Positions 10,165 through 23,478 of a stretch of 64,000 bases of DNA are shown here, piece after piece. Position 1 is the first letter of the stretch, and each line of letters begins with the position of its first letter. The notes below the pieces were generated by a model that worked only from the letters and a program-made list of their open reading frames with translations, searched no databases and had not been told where the DNA came from. The translations under genes and the position numbers were made by a program. The DNA lies in NCBI RefSeq assembly GCF_041435115.1, contig NZ_CP108046.1:4402001-4466000 (forward strand), given 5' to 3'. This DNA comes from Streptomyces sp. NBC_00289 (GTDB lineage: Bacteria > Actinomycetota > Actinomycetes > Streptomycetales > Streptomycetaceae).

Positions 10165-11550
10165 GTGACGGAATTCCGCCGGCCGCCGGAGTGGCAGCAA
10201 CAGGCCGACCGGCACACCGCGCTGATCGACCCGGTGCTGACCGTGCGCCCCATCTCACGGTTCGACTACACCGCGCGCAGACAGGTCGGCGCGATCGACC
10301 ACGCCCTGGTCTTCGTGACCGCGAGCGGGTCCTACGACGTCTTCCTGCCGCCGCGCCGGCCGAGCCGGGCGGAGGCCGCGACCCGCCGCTACACCTCCGT
10401 CTACGAGGTGGACATGGGCAGTCATCCCGTGCGGCTGGAGCTCGAACTGCCCAGTGACGACGACGCGTTCGCGTTCGGCGTCACCGCCGACCTGACCTGG
10501 CGCGTGTCGGATCCGGTCGCGTTCGTGGTGAGCGGCGAGCGTGACGTACCGACCCGGCTGACCCGGGAACTCCAGCAGGCGGCCCGGCCGGTCACCCGGC
10601 GCTTCCCCATCGACGACAGCCCCGCCGCCGAGCGGGCCGTCCAGCGAGCGGTGGAGGAGGAGGGCGACTTCGCCGCGGGCACCGGTCTGACCGTGTCGTG
10701 CGTGGTGCGGCTGCGCCTGGACGACGACGCGATCGCCCACCGCCGGCGCAGGCGGACCCTCCGCTACGAGTCGGAGATGCTCGACCCCGAGCACGAGTAC
10801 CGGCTCCGGCAGGCCCGCCTCGAGCACGAGCTGGAGGTGCTGCGCGAGCACCAGTCGCAGGAGCTGATCGCCCAGAAGATCGCCTTCCACCAGCACCACC
10901 TCCAGCACGGCGGTGTCGGCGCGTGGGCCTTCCACCTCGCCGCGCACCCCAGGGACACCCGGATGGTGATCCAGACCCTGCAGAAGGACCAGCTCGGCTC
11001 GATCCGCAAGGAGCTGGAGGTGATCGCCGGGGACACGCTGGAGGACTTCCAGAAGGCGGAGTCGGCCCGGTCCGTCCTGCGCTCCGTGGACGACCTGCTG
11101 CGCGAGCAGACACCCCCGGCCCTGCCGCCGGGCGCGCCGCCGCCCTCGCCGTACGGCGAAGCCCCCCAACCGCCCTACCCCGGGGCGCCGGCCCCGCAGC
11201 AGCCGTACGCGCCGGCCCCCCAGCAGCCGTACGTCCCGCAGCAGCCGTACGCGCCCGGCACGCCGTCCTACGCCCCCGGCACGCCGTCCTACGCCCCTGA
11301 TGGGCCGACAGCTCGCTACGGCGCGCCGCAGGCCCCCTCTCAGGTCCCGTACGACCCGGCGGCACAGGGGTCCGCCGGGTCGTACGAGCAGACGGCACAG
11401 GGGCCCACCGGGTCGTACGAGCAGACGCTGTACGCCGTTCCGACGCCTCCCCCGCCGCCCATGCCCCCCGTCACCGACGGACCGGCACCCGCCGTGCCGC
11501 CCGCGCCCGGGGGGTACGCGGCGGAGCCACCCGAGGCCGGGTCCGCGTGA
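10165..11550 (+). CDS. SPFH/band-7 domain protein with proline-rich tail
   Basis: The GTG at 10165 (GAGGAG 6 bases upstream) gives 461 aa; an in-frame ATG at 10120 is possible. Residues of about 20-190 resemble an SPFH/band-7 beta domain (VGAIDHALVFVTASGSYDVFLPP, then a central AFGVTADLTWRVSDPVAFV). A charged coiled-coil (about 190-300, HEYRLRQARLEHELEVLREHQ) and a helical segment follow. The last 140 residues are Pro/Tyr/Gln/Ala repeats (QQPYAP, TPSYAP). SPFH proteins build oligomeric membrane-domain scaffolds and often bind or restrain membrane proteases. No clear membrane anchor is visible. The 3' end overlaps the PycTM-like gene by GTGA. Confidence 0.7.
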   Translation: MTEFRRPPEWQQQADRHTALIDPVLTVRPISRFDYTARRQVGAIDHALVFVTASGSYDVFLPPRRPSRAEAATRRYTSVYEVDMGSHPVRLELELPSDDDAFAFGVTADLTWRVSDPVAFVVSGERDVPTRLTRELQQAARPVTRRFPIDDSPAAERAVQRAVEEEGDFAAGTGLTVSCVVRLRLDDDAIAHRRRRRTLRYESEMLDPEHEYRLRQARLEHELEVLREHQSQELIAQKIAFHQHHLQHGGVGAWAFHLAAHPRDTRMVIQTLQKDQLGSIRKELEVIAGDTLEDFQKAESARSVLRSVDDLLREQTPPALPPGAPPPSPYGEAPQPPYPGAPAPQQPYAPAPQQPYVPQQPYAPGTPSYAPGTPSYAPDGPTARYGAPQAPSQVPYDPAAQGSAGSYEQTAQGPTGSYEQTLYAVPTPPPPPMPPVTDGPAPAVPPAPGGYAAEPPEAGSA

Positions 11551-12083
11551 CCACCCCCGACACCGTGTCCCCCGCTTCCTCCACCTCCGGCACCACCGGG
11601 AACCGGACCGCGGAGCGGCTGCTCGCCGAGGTGCGGGGGGAGATCGCCCGCGCCGACACCAAGGCATCCGTGCTGGTGGCGGCCCTGGGCATGACGGCCG
11701 GGGTGTTCACCGCGCTGCTGGCCGGCCGGGACTGGTCGCCGGGGCGGCTGTCCGGTCCCGGAGCCGCGGTCTGGTGGGCCGGGGCGGCCGCACTGGCGCT
11801 GTCGCTGGTCTCACTGCTGCTGGCGGTGCTGCCCCGCTACCGCACGGACGCGTGGGCCGCCGGACGGCCCCTCTGCTACTTCGGCGACATCCAACAGGCC
11901 GTGCGCGAGGGGCGGCTCGCCGAGGCCCTCGCCGACACCGACCGCGACCCGGCCGCCGGTCTGCTCGCCGCCCTCGCCGAGAACAGCGGGATCGCCGCGT
12001 CCAAGCACCGCTGGATCCGCGCCGGCCTGATCGCCTTCTGCACCGGCACCCTGCTGCTGCCCACCGCCCCGCTCATCGGCTGA
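11547..12083 (+). CDS. PycTM/DUF5706-like 2TM protein (Pycsar effector-like)
   Basis: The 178-aa protein starts at a GTG overlapping the SPFH stop. The pattern follows the Pycsar TM effector family. Helix 1 is EIARADTKASVLVAALGMTAGVF, a second membrane helix (WWAGAAALALSLVSLLLAV) ends in LPRYR, then comes a YFGDIQQAV motif and a C-terminal part with ENSGIAASKHRWIRAG and a third hydrophobic helix. In known Pycsar systems such proteins sense cCMP or cUMP and damage the membrane. Here it stands three genes downstream of the cyclase, and the overlapping reading frames imply coordinated expression. Ligand binding and toxicity are not shown by the sequence. Confidence 0.75.
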   Translation: MTTPDTVSPASSTSGTTGNRTAERLLAEVRGEIARADTKASVLVAALGMTAGVFTALLAGRDWSPGRLSGPGAAVWWAGAAALALSLVSLLLAVLPRYRTDAWAAGRPLCYFGDIQQAVREGRLAEALADTDRDPAAGLLAALAENSGIAASKHRWIRAGLIAFCTGTLLLPTAPLIG

Positions 12084-12107
12084 CGTCCCCGCCTCGAAGG
12101 AGCCACC

Positions 12108-13979
12108 ATGCCCCACCCACCGAACCCGCCCGACCCGGCCCACCCGAGCCCGCCCTACCCGGACACCGCCACCTCGGGGCCCACATACCCGAACCCGCCC
12201 TACCCCGACGCCGCCATTCCGAGCCCCACATACCCGACCACCGGCCAGCCCGCCCATCCCCAGGCACCCGCATACCCGGAACCCACGGCAGCACCGACTT
12301 CTCAGCAACCGCAGCCGGGGGCGGCCTACTCGGGCGCAGGTACCGCCGCCTCCGGCACAGGGCCGGCCGCCTCCGGAAGAGGCTCGGCCTACCCTGCTTC
12401 GAATCCAGCCTCCCCGGGCCAGGGCCCGGCCTACCCCGATGCTGGTCCCAGCCACCCCGGAGCTGATCCGGCGTACCCGGGCGCTGGCCCTGGCCCCGGA
12501 GCTGATCCGGCGTACCGAGGCGCTGGTCCCGCCCCCGGAACTGGCCCGGCATACCCCGATGCCGGCCCCAGCTACCCCGGAACTGGTCCGGCATACCCTG
12601 ACGTCGGCCGCGGCAACCCCGGAGCCGCTCCGACATACCCCGGAGCCGGCCCCAGCCACCCCGGAGCCGCTCCGACACACCCGGGTTCCGGCCCCAGCCA
12701 CCCCGGAACCGCTCCGACATACCCGGGTTCCGGCCCGACCTCCGCCCCCTCAACTCCGACGTACCCGAGCCCCACGTACCCGGGCACAGGCCCGTCCCAC
12801 CCGGGCTCCGGCCCCGCGTACCCCGACCCGGGTCAGGCGTACTCCCCGAACCCGACCGCCGGCCCCGTTCACCCCGGCCCGCCCCCGGCCCACGCCACAC
12901 ACCCGACCGCCGGCCCCGCCCACCCCGGCGCAACCACCGCCTCGCCTCCGTACGCGCACCCCGGCGCCGTACCGTCGCCACCCGCTGTCCCCGGTGTCAC
13001 GCCCGCGCCGCCCCCGCCCGCTGCCGACGACCTCGACTACCGCCACCGTGGCGCCCGCGTGCACGTGGCCGAGCACCAGCGGGGGGCCGACGCCACGGCG
13101 GTCGGGCGGCTCGCGGTGCAGTTGCCGGGGGCGCTGGTGAGCCTCGCGCTGGTGAGTTCCCTGGCCCTGGGCCTGTTCGGGAGCGTCGTGGGGACGTTCG
13201 TGATCGTGGCCTGGGTCGCCTCCGGGCTGCTCGTCTTCCACCGGCCCACCGAACTGGCCTTCGCCCGGCACGTGCTCAAGCTCCGGCTGCCGACGCCGGA
13301 CGAGCGGGCCCGGCTGGAACCCGTCTGGCACGAGGTCACCGCCCGCGCCGGCATCGAACGGGGCACCTACGAGCTGATGGTGGAGAACAGCGAGGAGCTG
13401 AACGCGGCGGCCGTGGCCGGCCATGTCGTCGGCGTCACCACGTACGCCCTGAACCGGATCCCGAGCAGCAACCTCGCCGCCGTACTCGCCCACGAACTCG
13501 GTCACCACACCGGCGGCCACGCCTGGGCCGGACTGCTCGGCTACTGGTACTCCCTGCCCGGCCGGATCGCCTGGGCGGCGACCAGGGCACTGGCGAGGTT
13601 CGCGCTCGCCGTGGCCGGCGTGTTCTCCGTGGCGGCGACCGGCTTCCTGATCCTGTTCATGAGCCTGATGGCGGTGGCCGCGTTCTTCGCCGCCTGGTAC
13701 ATCGCCGTCCCGCTGGTCGTCGCCCCCTATCTGCTCGCCTACGCGGGCCGGCGCGGCGAACTGCGCGCCGACCAGCAGGCCGCCGAACTCGGCTTCGCCC
13801 GCCAGCTCGCCGAGGTGCTGTACCACTTCCAGACCGAGGAGACGGCGGCCAAGGCGGCCCTCGTCGCCCAGGGACTGCAACTCCGCGAACCCGGCACCCT
13901 GGCCAGGCTCCTGTCCACCCACCCCGACCACCAGACCCGCCTGAGCGAACTGGAACCGTTCCTGCGCTTGACCCGCTGA
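12108..13979 (+). CDS. M48-family membrane metallopeptidase with long proline-rich N-terminus
   Basis: The ATG at 12108 follows GAAGGAG. Of 623 aa, the first 305 or so are low-complexity Pro/Gly/Tyr/Ser repeats (TYPGAGPSHPGAA-like units). From about 310 the protein is an M48 peptidase: two membrane helices, the zinc motif HELGHH at 462-467, two further hydrophobic helices, then ELRADQQAAELGF, whose Glu551 is the expected third zinc ligand, and STHPDHQTRLSEL near the end. HtpX-type enzymes cleave membrane proteins. It is the last gene of the cyclase operon, 24 bases after the PycTM-like gene. It could process the 2TM protein or be held by the SPFH protein, as in FtsH-HflKC (inference). Confidence 0.85.
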   Translation: MPHPPNPPDPAHPSPPYPDTATSGPTYPNPPYPDAAIPSPTYPTTGQPAHPQAPAYPEPTAAPTSQQPQPGAAYSGAGTAASGTGPAASGRGSAYPASNPASPGQGPAYPDAGPSHPGADPAYPGAGPGPGADPAYRGAGPAPGTGPAYPDAGPSYPGTGPAYPDVGRGNPGAAPTYPGAGPSHPGAAPTHPGSGPSHPGTAPTYPGSGPTSAPSTPTYPSPTYPGTGPSHPGSGPAYPDPGQAYSPNPTAGPVHPGPPPAHATHPTAGPAHPGATTASPPYAHPGAVPSPPAVPGVTPAPPPPAADDLDYRHRGARVHVAEHQRGADATAVGRLAVQLPGALVSLALVSSLALGLFGSVVGTFVIVAWVASGLLVFHRPTELAFARHVLKLRLPTPDERARLEPVWHEVTARAGIERGTYELMVENSEELNAAAVAGHVVGVTTYALNRIPSSNLAAVLAHELGHHTGGHAWAGLLGYWYSLPGRIAWAATRALARFALAVAGVFSVAATGFLILFMSLMAVAAFFAAWYIAVPLVVAPYLLAYAGRRGELRADQQAAELGFARQLAEVLYHFQTEETAAKAALVAQGLQLREPGTLARLLSTHPDHQTRLSELEPFLRLTR

Positions 13980-14006
13980 GCCGGGGCCCCGCGTACCCGG
14001 ACACGC

Positions 14007-14051
14007 CCGAAGGGCGCCCACCCCGTACGAGACGGGGTGGGCGCCCTTCGG
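14007..14051. terminator. Bidirectional terminator between the M48 gene and rpoC
   Basis: A perfect 20-bp inverted repeat (CCGAAGGGCGCCCACCCCGT and complement) with a 5-base loop lies between the convergent M48 and rpoC stop codons. Confidence 0.9.
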
Positions 14052-14065
14052 TTCAAGCTGCTCGC

Positions 14066-17965
<3,900 letters not shown>

Positions 17966-18024
17966 TATGCGTCAATCCCTCTCAGGGTTGTAAGTCATGG
18001 GGTCTGATACGGGGGTCCTGGGGC

Positions 18025-18051
18025 CGGAGGCCTTCATCGCGAAGGCCTCCG
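18025..18051 (-). terminator. Hairpin in the rpoB-rpoC spacer
   Basis: An 11-bp perfect stem (CGGAGGCCTTC and complement) with a 5-base loop lies between rpoB stop and rpoC start. Without a T run it is more likely a processing or pausing hairpin than a full terminator. Confidence 0.5.
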
Positions 18052-18059
18052 AACTCCCG

Positions 18060-21000
18060 TCAGACCTCTTCGACGCTGCTCGGCTCACGCCGGGACAGGT
18101 CGATGCCAAGCTCCTCCGCTGCGCGGAAGACGTCCTCGTCGGTGTCGCGCATCTCGATGGACATGCCGTCCGAGGACAGCACCTCCACGTTGAGGCACAG
18201 GGACTGCATCTCCTTGATGAGCACCTTGAAGGACTCGGGGATGCCGGGCTCGGGGATGTTCTCGCCCTTGACGATGGCCTCGTAGACCTTCACGCGACCG
18301 GTGACGTCGTCGGACTTGATGGTCAGCAGCTCCTGGAGGGCGTACGCGGCGCCGTATGCCTCCAGCGCCCACACCTCCATCTCACCGAAGCGCTGGCCAC
18401 CGAACTGGGCCTTACCACCCAGCGGCTGCTGGGTGATCATCGAGTACGGACCGGTCGACCGGGCGTGCAGCTTGTCGTCGACCAGGTGGTGGAGCTTGAG
18501 GATGTACATGTAGCCGACCGAGATCGGCTCCGGGAACGGCTCGCCGGAGCGGCCGTCGAACATCCTCGCCTTACCGGACGGCAGGACCATGCGGTCGCCG
18601 TCGCGGTTCGGGATGGTGTGGTTCAGCAGACCCGCGAGCTCGTCCTCACGCGCACCGTCGAAGACGGGGGTGGCGACGTTGGTACCGGGGTCGACCTGGT
18701 CGGCGCCGATGACCTGCAGGCGCTTCGCCCAGTCCTCGCCGAGCCCGGAGACGTCCCAGCCGCGGCTGGCGAGCCAGCCGAGGTGGATCTCCAGAACCTG
18801 TCCCGGGTTCATTCGGGACGGCACACCGAGCGGGTTCAGGATGATGTCGACCGGGGTCCCGTCCTCGAGGAACGGCATGTCCTCGATGGGCAGGATCTTG
18901 GAGATGACACCCTTGTTGCCGTGACGGCCGGCGAGCTTGTCACCGTCCGTGATCTTGCGCTTCTGCGCCACGTAGACCCGAACCAGCTGGTTCACGCCCG
19001 GCGGCAGCTCGTCGCCCTCTTCACGGTCGAAGACGCGGACGCCGATGACCTTGCCGATCTCGCCGTGCGGCACCTTCAGCGAGGTGTCACGGACCTCACG
19101 GGCCTTCTCACCGAAGATCGCGCGCAGCAGGCGCTCCTCCGGGGTCAGCTCGGTCTCGCCCTTGGGAGTGACCTTGCCGACGAGGATGTCGCCGGCGACG
19201 ACCTCGGCACCGATACGGATGATGCCGCGCTCGTCGAGGTCGGCGAGGACCTCCTCGGAGACGTTCGGGATGTCCCGGGTGATCTCCTCGGGGCCGAGCT
19301 TGGTGTCACGGGCGTCGACCTCGTGCTCCTCGATGTGGATCGAGGAGAGGACGTCGTCCTGCACGAGGCGCTGCGACAGGATGATCGCGTCCTCGTAGTT
19401 GTGACCCTCCCACGGCATGAACGCCACGAGCAGGTTCTTGCCCAGCGCCATCTCGCCGTTCTCGGTGGCCGGACCGTCGGCGAGGACCTGACCGGTGATG
19501 ATCCGGTCGCCCTCGTTGACGATGACCTTCTGGTTCACCGAGGTGCCCTGGTTGGAGCGCGAGAACTTCGCGAGGCGGTACGTGATGTACGTGCCGTCGT
19601 CGTTGGCGGTGGTGATGTAGTCCGCGGAGACCTCCTGGACCACACCGTCCTTCTCGGCCTTGACCACGTCGCCGGCGTCGACGGCGGAGCGGTACTCCAT
19701 GCCGGTGCCGACGAGCGGGGCCTCGCTCTTGATGAGCGGCACGGCCTGGCGCATCATGTTCGCGCCCATGAGGGCACGGTTGGCGTCGTCGTGCTCGAGG
19801 AACGGGATCATGGCGGTCGCGACCGACACCATCTGGCGCGGCGAGACGTCCATGTAGTCCACGTCGTCACCGGCGACGTAGTCGACCTCGCCGCCACGGC
19901 GGCGGACCAGGACGCGGTTCTCGGTGAAGCGCATGTCGTCGTCGAGCGTGGCGTTGGCCTGCGCGATGACGAACCGGTCCTCTTCGTCGGCCGTGAGGTA
20001 GTCGACCTCGTCGGTGACGATTCCGTCGGTGACCCGGCGGTACGGCGTCTCGACGAAGCCGAACGCGTTGACCCGGCCGTAGGAGGCGAGCGAGCCGATC
20101 AGACCGATGTTCGGGCCTTCGGGCGTCTCGATCGGGCACATGCGGCCGTAGTGCGACGGGTGCACGTCACGGACCTCGAAGCCGGCCCGCTCACGGGAGA
20201 GACCACCCGGGCCAAGAGCCGACAGACGGCGCTTGTGGGTGAGACCCGACAGCGGGTTGTTCTGGTCCATGAACTGCGACAGCTGGCTGGTGCCGAAGAA
20301 CTCCTTGATGGAGGCGACGACCGGCCGGATGTTGATCAGGGTCTGCGGCGTGATCGCCTCGACGTCCTGAGTCGTCATGCGCTCGCGGACGACCCGCTCC
20401 ATACGCGCCAGACCCGTACGGACCTGGTTCTGGATGAGCTCGCCGACGCTGCGCAGGCGACGGTTGCCGAAGTGGTCGATGTCGTCGGTCTCGACGACGA
20501 TCGTCTGACCGCTGTCGGAGGTCGTCTCGGTCTCGCCGGCGTGCAGCTTCACCAGGTACTTGATCGTCGAGATGATGTCCTCGACGGTCAGGACGCCCGC
20601 GTCCAGCGGAGCGTCCGCACCCAGCTTCTTGTTGACCTTGTAACGGCCGACCTTGGCGAGGTCGTAGCGCTTGGGGTTGAAGTAGAGGTTCTCGAGCAGC
20701 GTCTGCGCGGCCTCACGGGTCGGGGGCTCGCCCGGACGCAGCTTGCGGTAGATGTCGAGCAGCGCGTCGTCCTGGCCCTGGGTGTGGTCCTTCTCCAGGG
20801 TGGCGCGCATGGACTCGTACTCGCCGAACTCCTCGATGATCTGCTCGGTCGTCCAGCCGAGGGCCTTGAGGAGGACGGTGACGGACTGCTTGCGCTTGCG
20901 GTCGATGCGGACACCGACCATGTCGCGCTTGTCGATCTCCATCTCCAGCCAGGCACCCCGGGACGGGATGATCTTGGAGGAGAAGATGTCCTTGTCGGAC

Positions 21001-21545
21001 GTCTTGTCGATCGAGGAGTCGAAGTAGACGCCCGGCGAGCGGACCAGCTGCGACACCACGACACGCTCGGTGCCGTTGATGACGAAGGTGCCCTTGTTGG
21101 TCATGAGCGGGAAGTCGCCCATGAAGACCGTCTGGGACTTGATCTCGCCGGTCTCGTTGTTGGTGAACTCGGCGGTGACGAAGAGCGGGGCGGCGAACGT
21201 GAAGTCGCGCTCCTTGCACTCGTCGATGGAGTTCTTCGGAGGCTCGAAGCGGTGGTCACGGAACGTCAGGGACATCGACCCGGAGAAGTCCTCGATCGGG
21301 GAGATCTCCTCGAAGATCTCCTCCAGACCTGACTTCCTGGGGACGTCCTGTCCACTGTCCAGAGCCGCCTCGACACGAGCCTTCCACGCGTCGTTGCCGA
21401 GCAGCCAGTCGAAACTTTCGGTCTGCAGCGCAAGAAGGTTCGGAACCTCGAGGGGCTCCTTGATCTTTGCAAAGGAGATGCGCAGCGGGGCGGTGCTGGC
21501 GCCGTTGTTCATATTCGCGGTCGAGGCAGTGCGCGAGGCGGCCAA
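18060..21545 (-). CDS. rpoB: RNA polymerase beta subunit
   Basis: I start at TTG 21545, preceded by GGAAGGA, which gives the 1161-aa Streptomyces-length protein beginning [17 protein letters not shown]. The open frame extends 27 codons further but without family similarity. The rifampicin region ([21 protein letters not shown], then LSALGPGGL) reads as wild type. Conserved catalytic blocks such as [17 protein letters not shown] are present. It is transcribed from its own promoter at about 21731-21760 and also probably by read-through from rplJL. Confidence 0.98.
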   Translation of the reverse strand: MAASRTASTANMNNGASTAPLRISFAKIKEPLEVPNLLALQTESFDWLLGNDAWKARVEAALDSGQDVPRKSGLEEIFEEISPIEDFSGSMSLTFRDHRFEPPKNSIDECKERDFTFAAPLFVTAEFTNNETGEIKSQTVFMGDFPLMTNKGTFVINGTERVVVSQLVRSPGVYFDSSIDKTSDKDIFSSKIIPSRGAWLEMEIDKRDMVGVRIDRKRKQSVTVLLKALGWTTEQIIEEFGEYESMRATLEKDHTQGQDDALLDIYRKLRPGEPPTREAAQTLLENLYFNPKRYDLAKVGRYKVNKKLGADAPLDAGVLTVEDIISTIKYLVKLHAGETETTSDSGQTIVVETDDIDHFGNRRLRSVGELIQNQVRTGLARMERVVRERMTTQDVEAITPQTLINIRPVVASIKEFFGTSQLSQFMDQNNPLSGLTHKRRLSALGPGGLSRERAGFEVRDVHPSHYGRMCPIETPEGPNIGLIGSLASYGRVNAFGFVETPYRRVTDGIVTDEVDYLTADEEDRFVIAQANATLDDDMRFTENRVLVRRRGGEVDYVAGDDVDYMDVSPRQMVSVATAMIPFLEHDDANRALMGANMMRQAVPLIKSEAPLVGTGMEYRSAVDAGDVVKAEKDGVVQEVSADYITTANDDGTYITYRLAKFSRSNQGTSVNQKVIVNEGDRIITGQVLADGPATENGEMALGKNLLVAFMPWEGHNYEDAIILSQRLVQDDVLSSIHIEEHEVDARDTKLGPEEITRDIPNVSEEVLADLDERGIIRIGAEVVAGDILVGKVTPKGETELTPEERLLRAIFGEKAREVRDTSLKVPHGEIGKVIGVRVFDREEGDELPPGVNQLVRVYVAQKRKITDGDKLAGRHGNKGVISKILPIEDMPFLEDGTPVDIILNPLGVPSRMNPGQVLEIHLGWLASRGWDVSGLGEDWAKRLQVIGADQVDPGTNVATPVFDGAREDELAGLLNHTIPNRDGDRMVLPSGKARMFDGRSGEPFPEPISVGYMYILKLHHLVDDKLHARSTGPYSMITQQPLGGKAQFGGQRFGEMEVWALEAYGAAYALQELLTIKSDDVTGRVKVYEAIVKGENIPEPGIPESFKVLIKEMQSLCLNVEVLSSDGMSIEMRDTDEDVFRAAEELGIDLSRREPSSVEEV

Positions 21546-21730
21546 GAGGGGGTCCTTCCGAGGGCTCGGACTCACTACGCGCGTACCGGTCCCTCTCCGG
21601 CGCACAGGGACAGACGTTTCCTTCACGGGCCAGAAGTGGCCAGGTCAGGGACGGTCCGGTCGTCTGTGCTCAAGTGAGGGCATGCCCCTGGTGACGGGCA
21701 GGGAGCAGCTAACAGGCAGCGCAAAGGGTC

Positions 21731-21760
21731 AGTGTAGCCACTCGGCACACTGATGTCCAA
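21731..21760 (-). promoter_or_regulatory. rpoB promoter
   Basis: On the minus strand TTGGAC (21755-21760) and TACACT (21731-21736) are 18 bases apart, a strong principal-sigma match. The implied leader to the TTG start is about 180 bases. Confidence 0.75.
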
Positions 21761-22053
21761 TGCGGGTTTTTCGAGACCCTCGTTGTTCCCGACACCTGCG
21801 CAAGCCCACGCCCTCAATGCACGTTGATACTGCCCTCTTCGCCATCGATCCATGCCTCGGACCCGGATCCTTGTGACGACGCGTCCTGAGAATTGCGCGC
21901 TGCGTGCGGTTCGTCAAGGCCCCACTGCCCAAACCTGGTGCTGCGACCGTCACGTGCCGCCGCCACCACGGGCACTCGGAGACACGACGATGATCACCAT
22001 ACTCCGCGCACCTCTCCCCGCAAGGCTGCCGCAACCGGCCTCCCCTGAACGCC

Positions 22054-22087
22054 GAAGAGCGACCACCCAGATGGATGATCGCTCTTC
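22054..22087 (-). terminator. Hairpin downstream of rplL (attenuator/terminator)
   Basis: In the minus-strand RNA GAAGAGCGAUCAUCC pairs over 15 bp with the downstream arm, allowing G-U pairs. It lies 85 bases after rplL and ahead of rpoB, the usual place of a partial terminator. Confidence 0.7.
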
Positions 22088-22101
22088 TGTGCGTCAGCGT
22101 T

Positions 22102-22123
22102 ACAGGCCCCTTACGGGGCCTGT
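22102..22123 (-). terminator. First hairpin downstream of rplL
   Basis: A 9-bp perfect stem (ACAGGCCCC and complement) with a four-base loop lies 50 bases after the rplL stop and just before the longer hairpin. Confidence 0.55.
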
Positions 22124-22172
22124 CGCCCGCGGCCGCAGCGGCCCGCGCGGGGCCGTGCGGTCGCGTGAGGTG

Positions 22173-22556
22173 TTACTTGACCTCGACGGAGGCGCCGGCG
22201 CCCTTGAGGGCCTCGGCGGCCTTCTCGGCGGCGTCCTTGGCGACCTTCTCGAGAACGGGCTTCGGGGCGCCGTCCACGAGGTCCTTGGCCTCCTTGAGAC
22301 CCAGGGAGGTCAGCTCGCGCACGACCTTGATGACCTGGATCTTCTTCTCGCCGGCACCGGTGAGGACGACGTCGAACTCGTCCTGCTCCTCGGCAACCTC
22401 AGCGGCGGCGGCCGGGCCGGCCGGGGCAGCGGCGACCGCGGCGGCGGCGGTGACGTCGAACTTCTCCTCGAACGCCTTCACGAACTCGGAGAGCTCGATG
22501 AGGGTGAGGGTCTCGAACTGCTCGAGCAGCTCTTCCTGGGACAGCTTCGTCGCCAT
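22173..22556 (-). CDS. rplL: 50S ribosomal protein L7/L12
   Basis: The 127-aa stalk protein starts at ATG 22556 ([15 protein letters not shown]). It shows the N-terminal dimerisation helix, an Ala-rich hinge ([18 protein letters not shown]) and the factor-binding C-terminal domain ([36 protein letters not shown]). Longer upstream frame is not conserved. It follows rplJ by 109 bases. Confidence 0.98.
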   Translation of the reverse strand: MATKLSQEELLEQFETLTLIELSEFVKAFEEKFDVTAAAAVAAAPAGPAAAAEVAEEQDEFDVVLTGAGEKKIQVIKVVRELTSLGLKEAKDLVDGAPKPVLEKVAKDAAEKAAEALKGAGASVEVK

Positions 22557-22665
22557 GTGGGCGATCCTTCCACTAATTCGGCTGGTGCCGATGTACATGT
22601 GAGGCGGGCGTACGTTCGGCCCGCTGCGACCGTCGCCTCAGGCGGCGGTCAATGCGCGAGCCGAG

Positions 22666-23196
22666 TTACTCGGCACCGCCCTGCTCGGCCAGCTTGACCC
22701 GAAGCGCCTCCGCGGTGCGGACGAACTTCGAGGGCAGCGCCTGGAAGAGCGAGGCAGCCTGGGACTGCTTGCCCTTGAAGGCACCCGCCAGCTTGGCGAG
22801 CAGAACCTCGCGGGACTCGAGGTCCGCGAGCTTCTTGATCTCGTCGGCGGAGAGCGCCTTGCCGTCAAGGACACCGCCCTTGATGACGAGGTTCGGGTTG
22901 TCCTTGGCAAAGTCACGAAGACCCTTCGCCGACGTCACCGGGTCACCGGTGATGAAGGCGACCGCCGTCGGACCGTTGAACAGGTCGTCGAGCGTCGAGA
23001 TCCCGGCCTCGTTGGCCGCAATCTTGGTCAGCGTGTTCTTCACCACGGCGTACTGGGCGTCTTCACCGAGCGAACGACGCAGCGTCTTGAGCTGCGACAC
23101 GGTGAGACCCCGGTACTCGGTCAGCACGGCGGCGTTCGAGCTGCGGAACTGGTCCGCGAGCTCGGCTACCGCGGCAGCCTTGTCGGGCCTTGCCAT
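22666..23196 (-). CDS. rplJ: 50S ribosomal protein L10
   Basis: The 176-aa protein begins [17 protein letters not shown] at ATG 23196, with GGAGG upstream. It has the L10 rRNA-binding domain ([20 protein letters not shown]) and a C-terminal helix that anchors L7/L12 dimers. In other bacteria the L10-L12 complex represses its own mRNA by binding the leader; a structured leader is present here. Confidence 0.98.
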   Translation of the reverse strand: MARPDKAAAVAELADQFRSSNAAVLTEYRGLTVSQLKTLRRSLGEDAQYAVVKNTLTKIAANEAGISTLDDLFNGPTAVAFITGDPVTSAKGLRDFAKDNPNLVIKGGVLDGKALSADEIKKLADLESREVLLAKLAGAFKGKQSQAASLFQALPSKFVRTAEALRVKLAEQGGAE

Positions 23197-23255
23197 AGAG
23201 CGTCGGCCTCCTTCCGGGTGATGAGGACCGCTCGCAAGGGGCCGGGGAAAACGAA

Positions 23256-23282
23256 ACGCCCCGGCGCAGGCGCACGGGGCGT
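23256..23282 (-). promoter_or_regulatory. Candidate L10 leader stem in the rplJ 5' UTR
   Basis: ACGCCCCG and its complement form an outer 8-bp stem around an 11-base inner part that can pair further (GCGCCUGCGC), about 60 bases before the rplJ start. The position matches autoregulatory L10 leaders. The fold was judged by eye only. Confidence 0.5.
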
Positions 23283-23431
23283 GACTCGACCGGTGTCCGC
23301 AGCGTGAGCGGCGGTACCGGGAGTTCATCCACAGTCACCTGCGCGGGTCGTCCGCAGTTCTACGGATCCTTCGGCCACCGCACCCTCTTGCGAGCGCACA
23401 GCGACGACCAGCGGTCTTTGGCTTCTTCAGG

Positions 23432-23461
23432 AGAGTACGTGACCGGCTCGCCGCGAGGCAA
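23432..23461 (-). promoter_or_regulatory. Candidate rplJL promoter
   Basis: On the minus strand TTGCCT (23456-23461) and TACTCT (23432-23437) are 18 bases apart, upstream of the leader hairpin. Confidence 0.5.
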
Positions 23462-23478
23462 ATCCGGTCGTGCGAGCC

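Larger units (their letters stand above)
21546..22172. other. rplL-rpoB spacer
   Basis: The 627 bases contain two hairpins after rplL, an rpoB promoter and a leader of about 190 bases. The middle part (about 21765-22050) holds no recognisable gene in any frame. This arrangement fits partial termination after rplL and separate rpoBC transcription. Confidence 0.6.
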
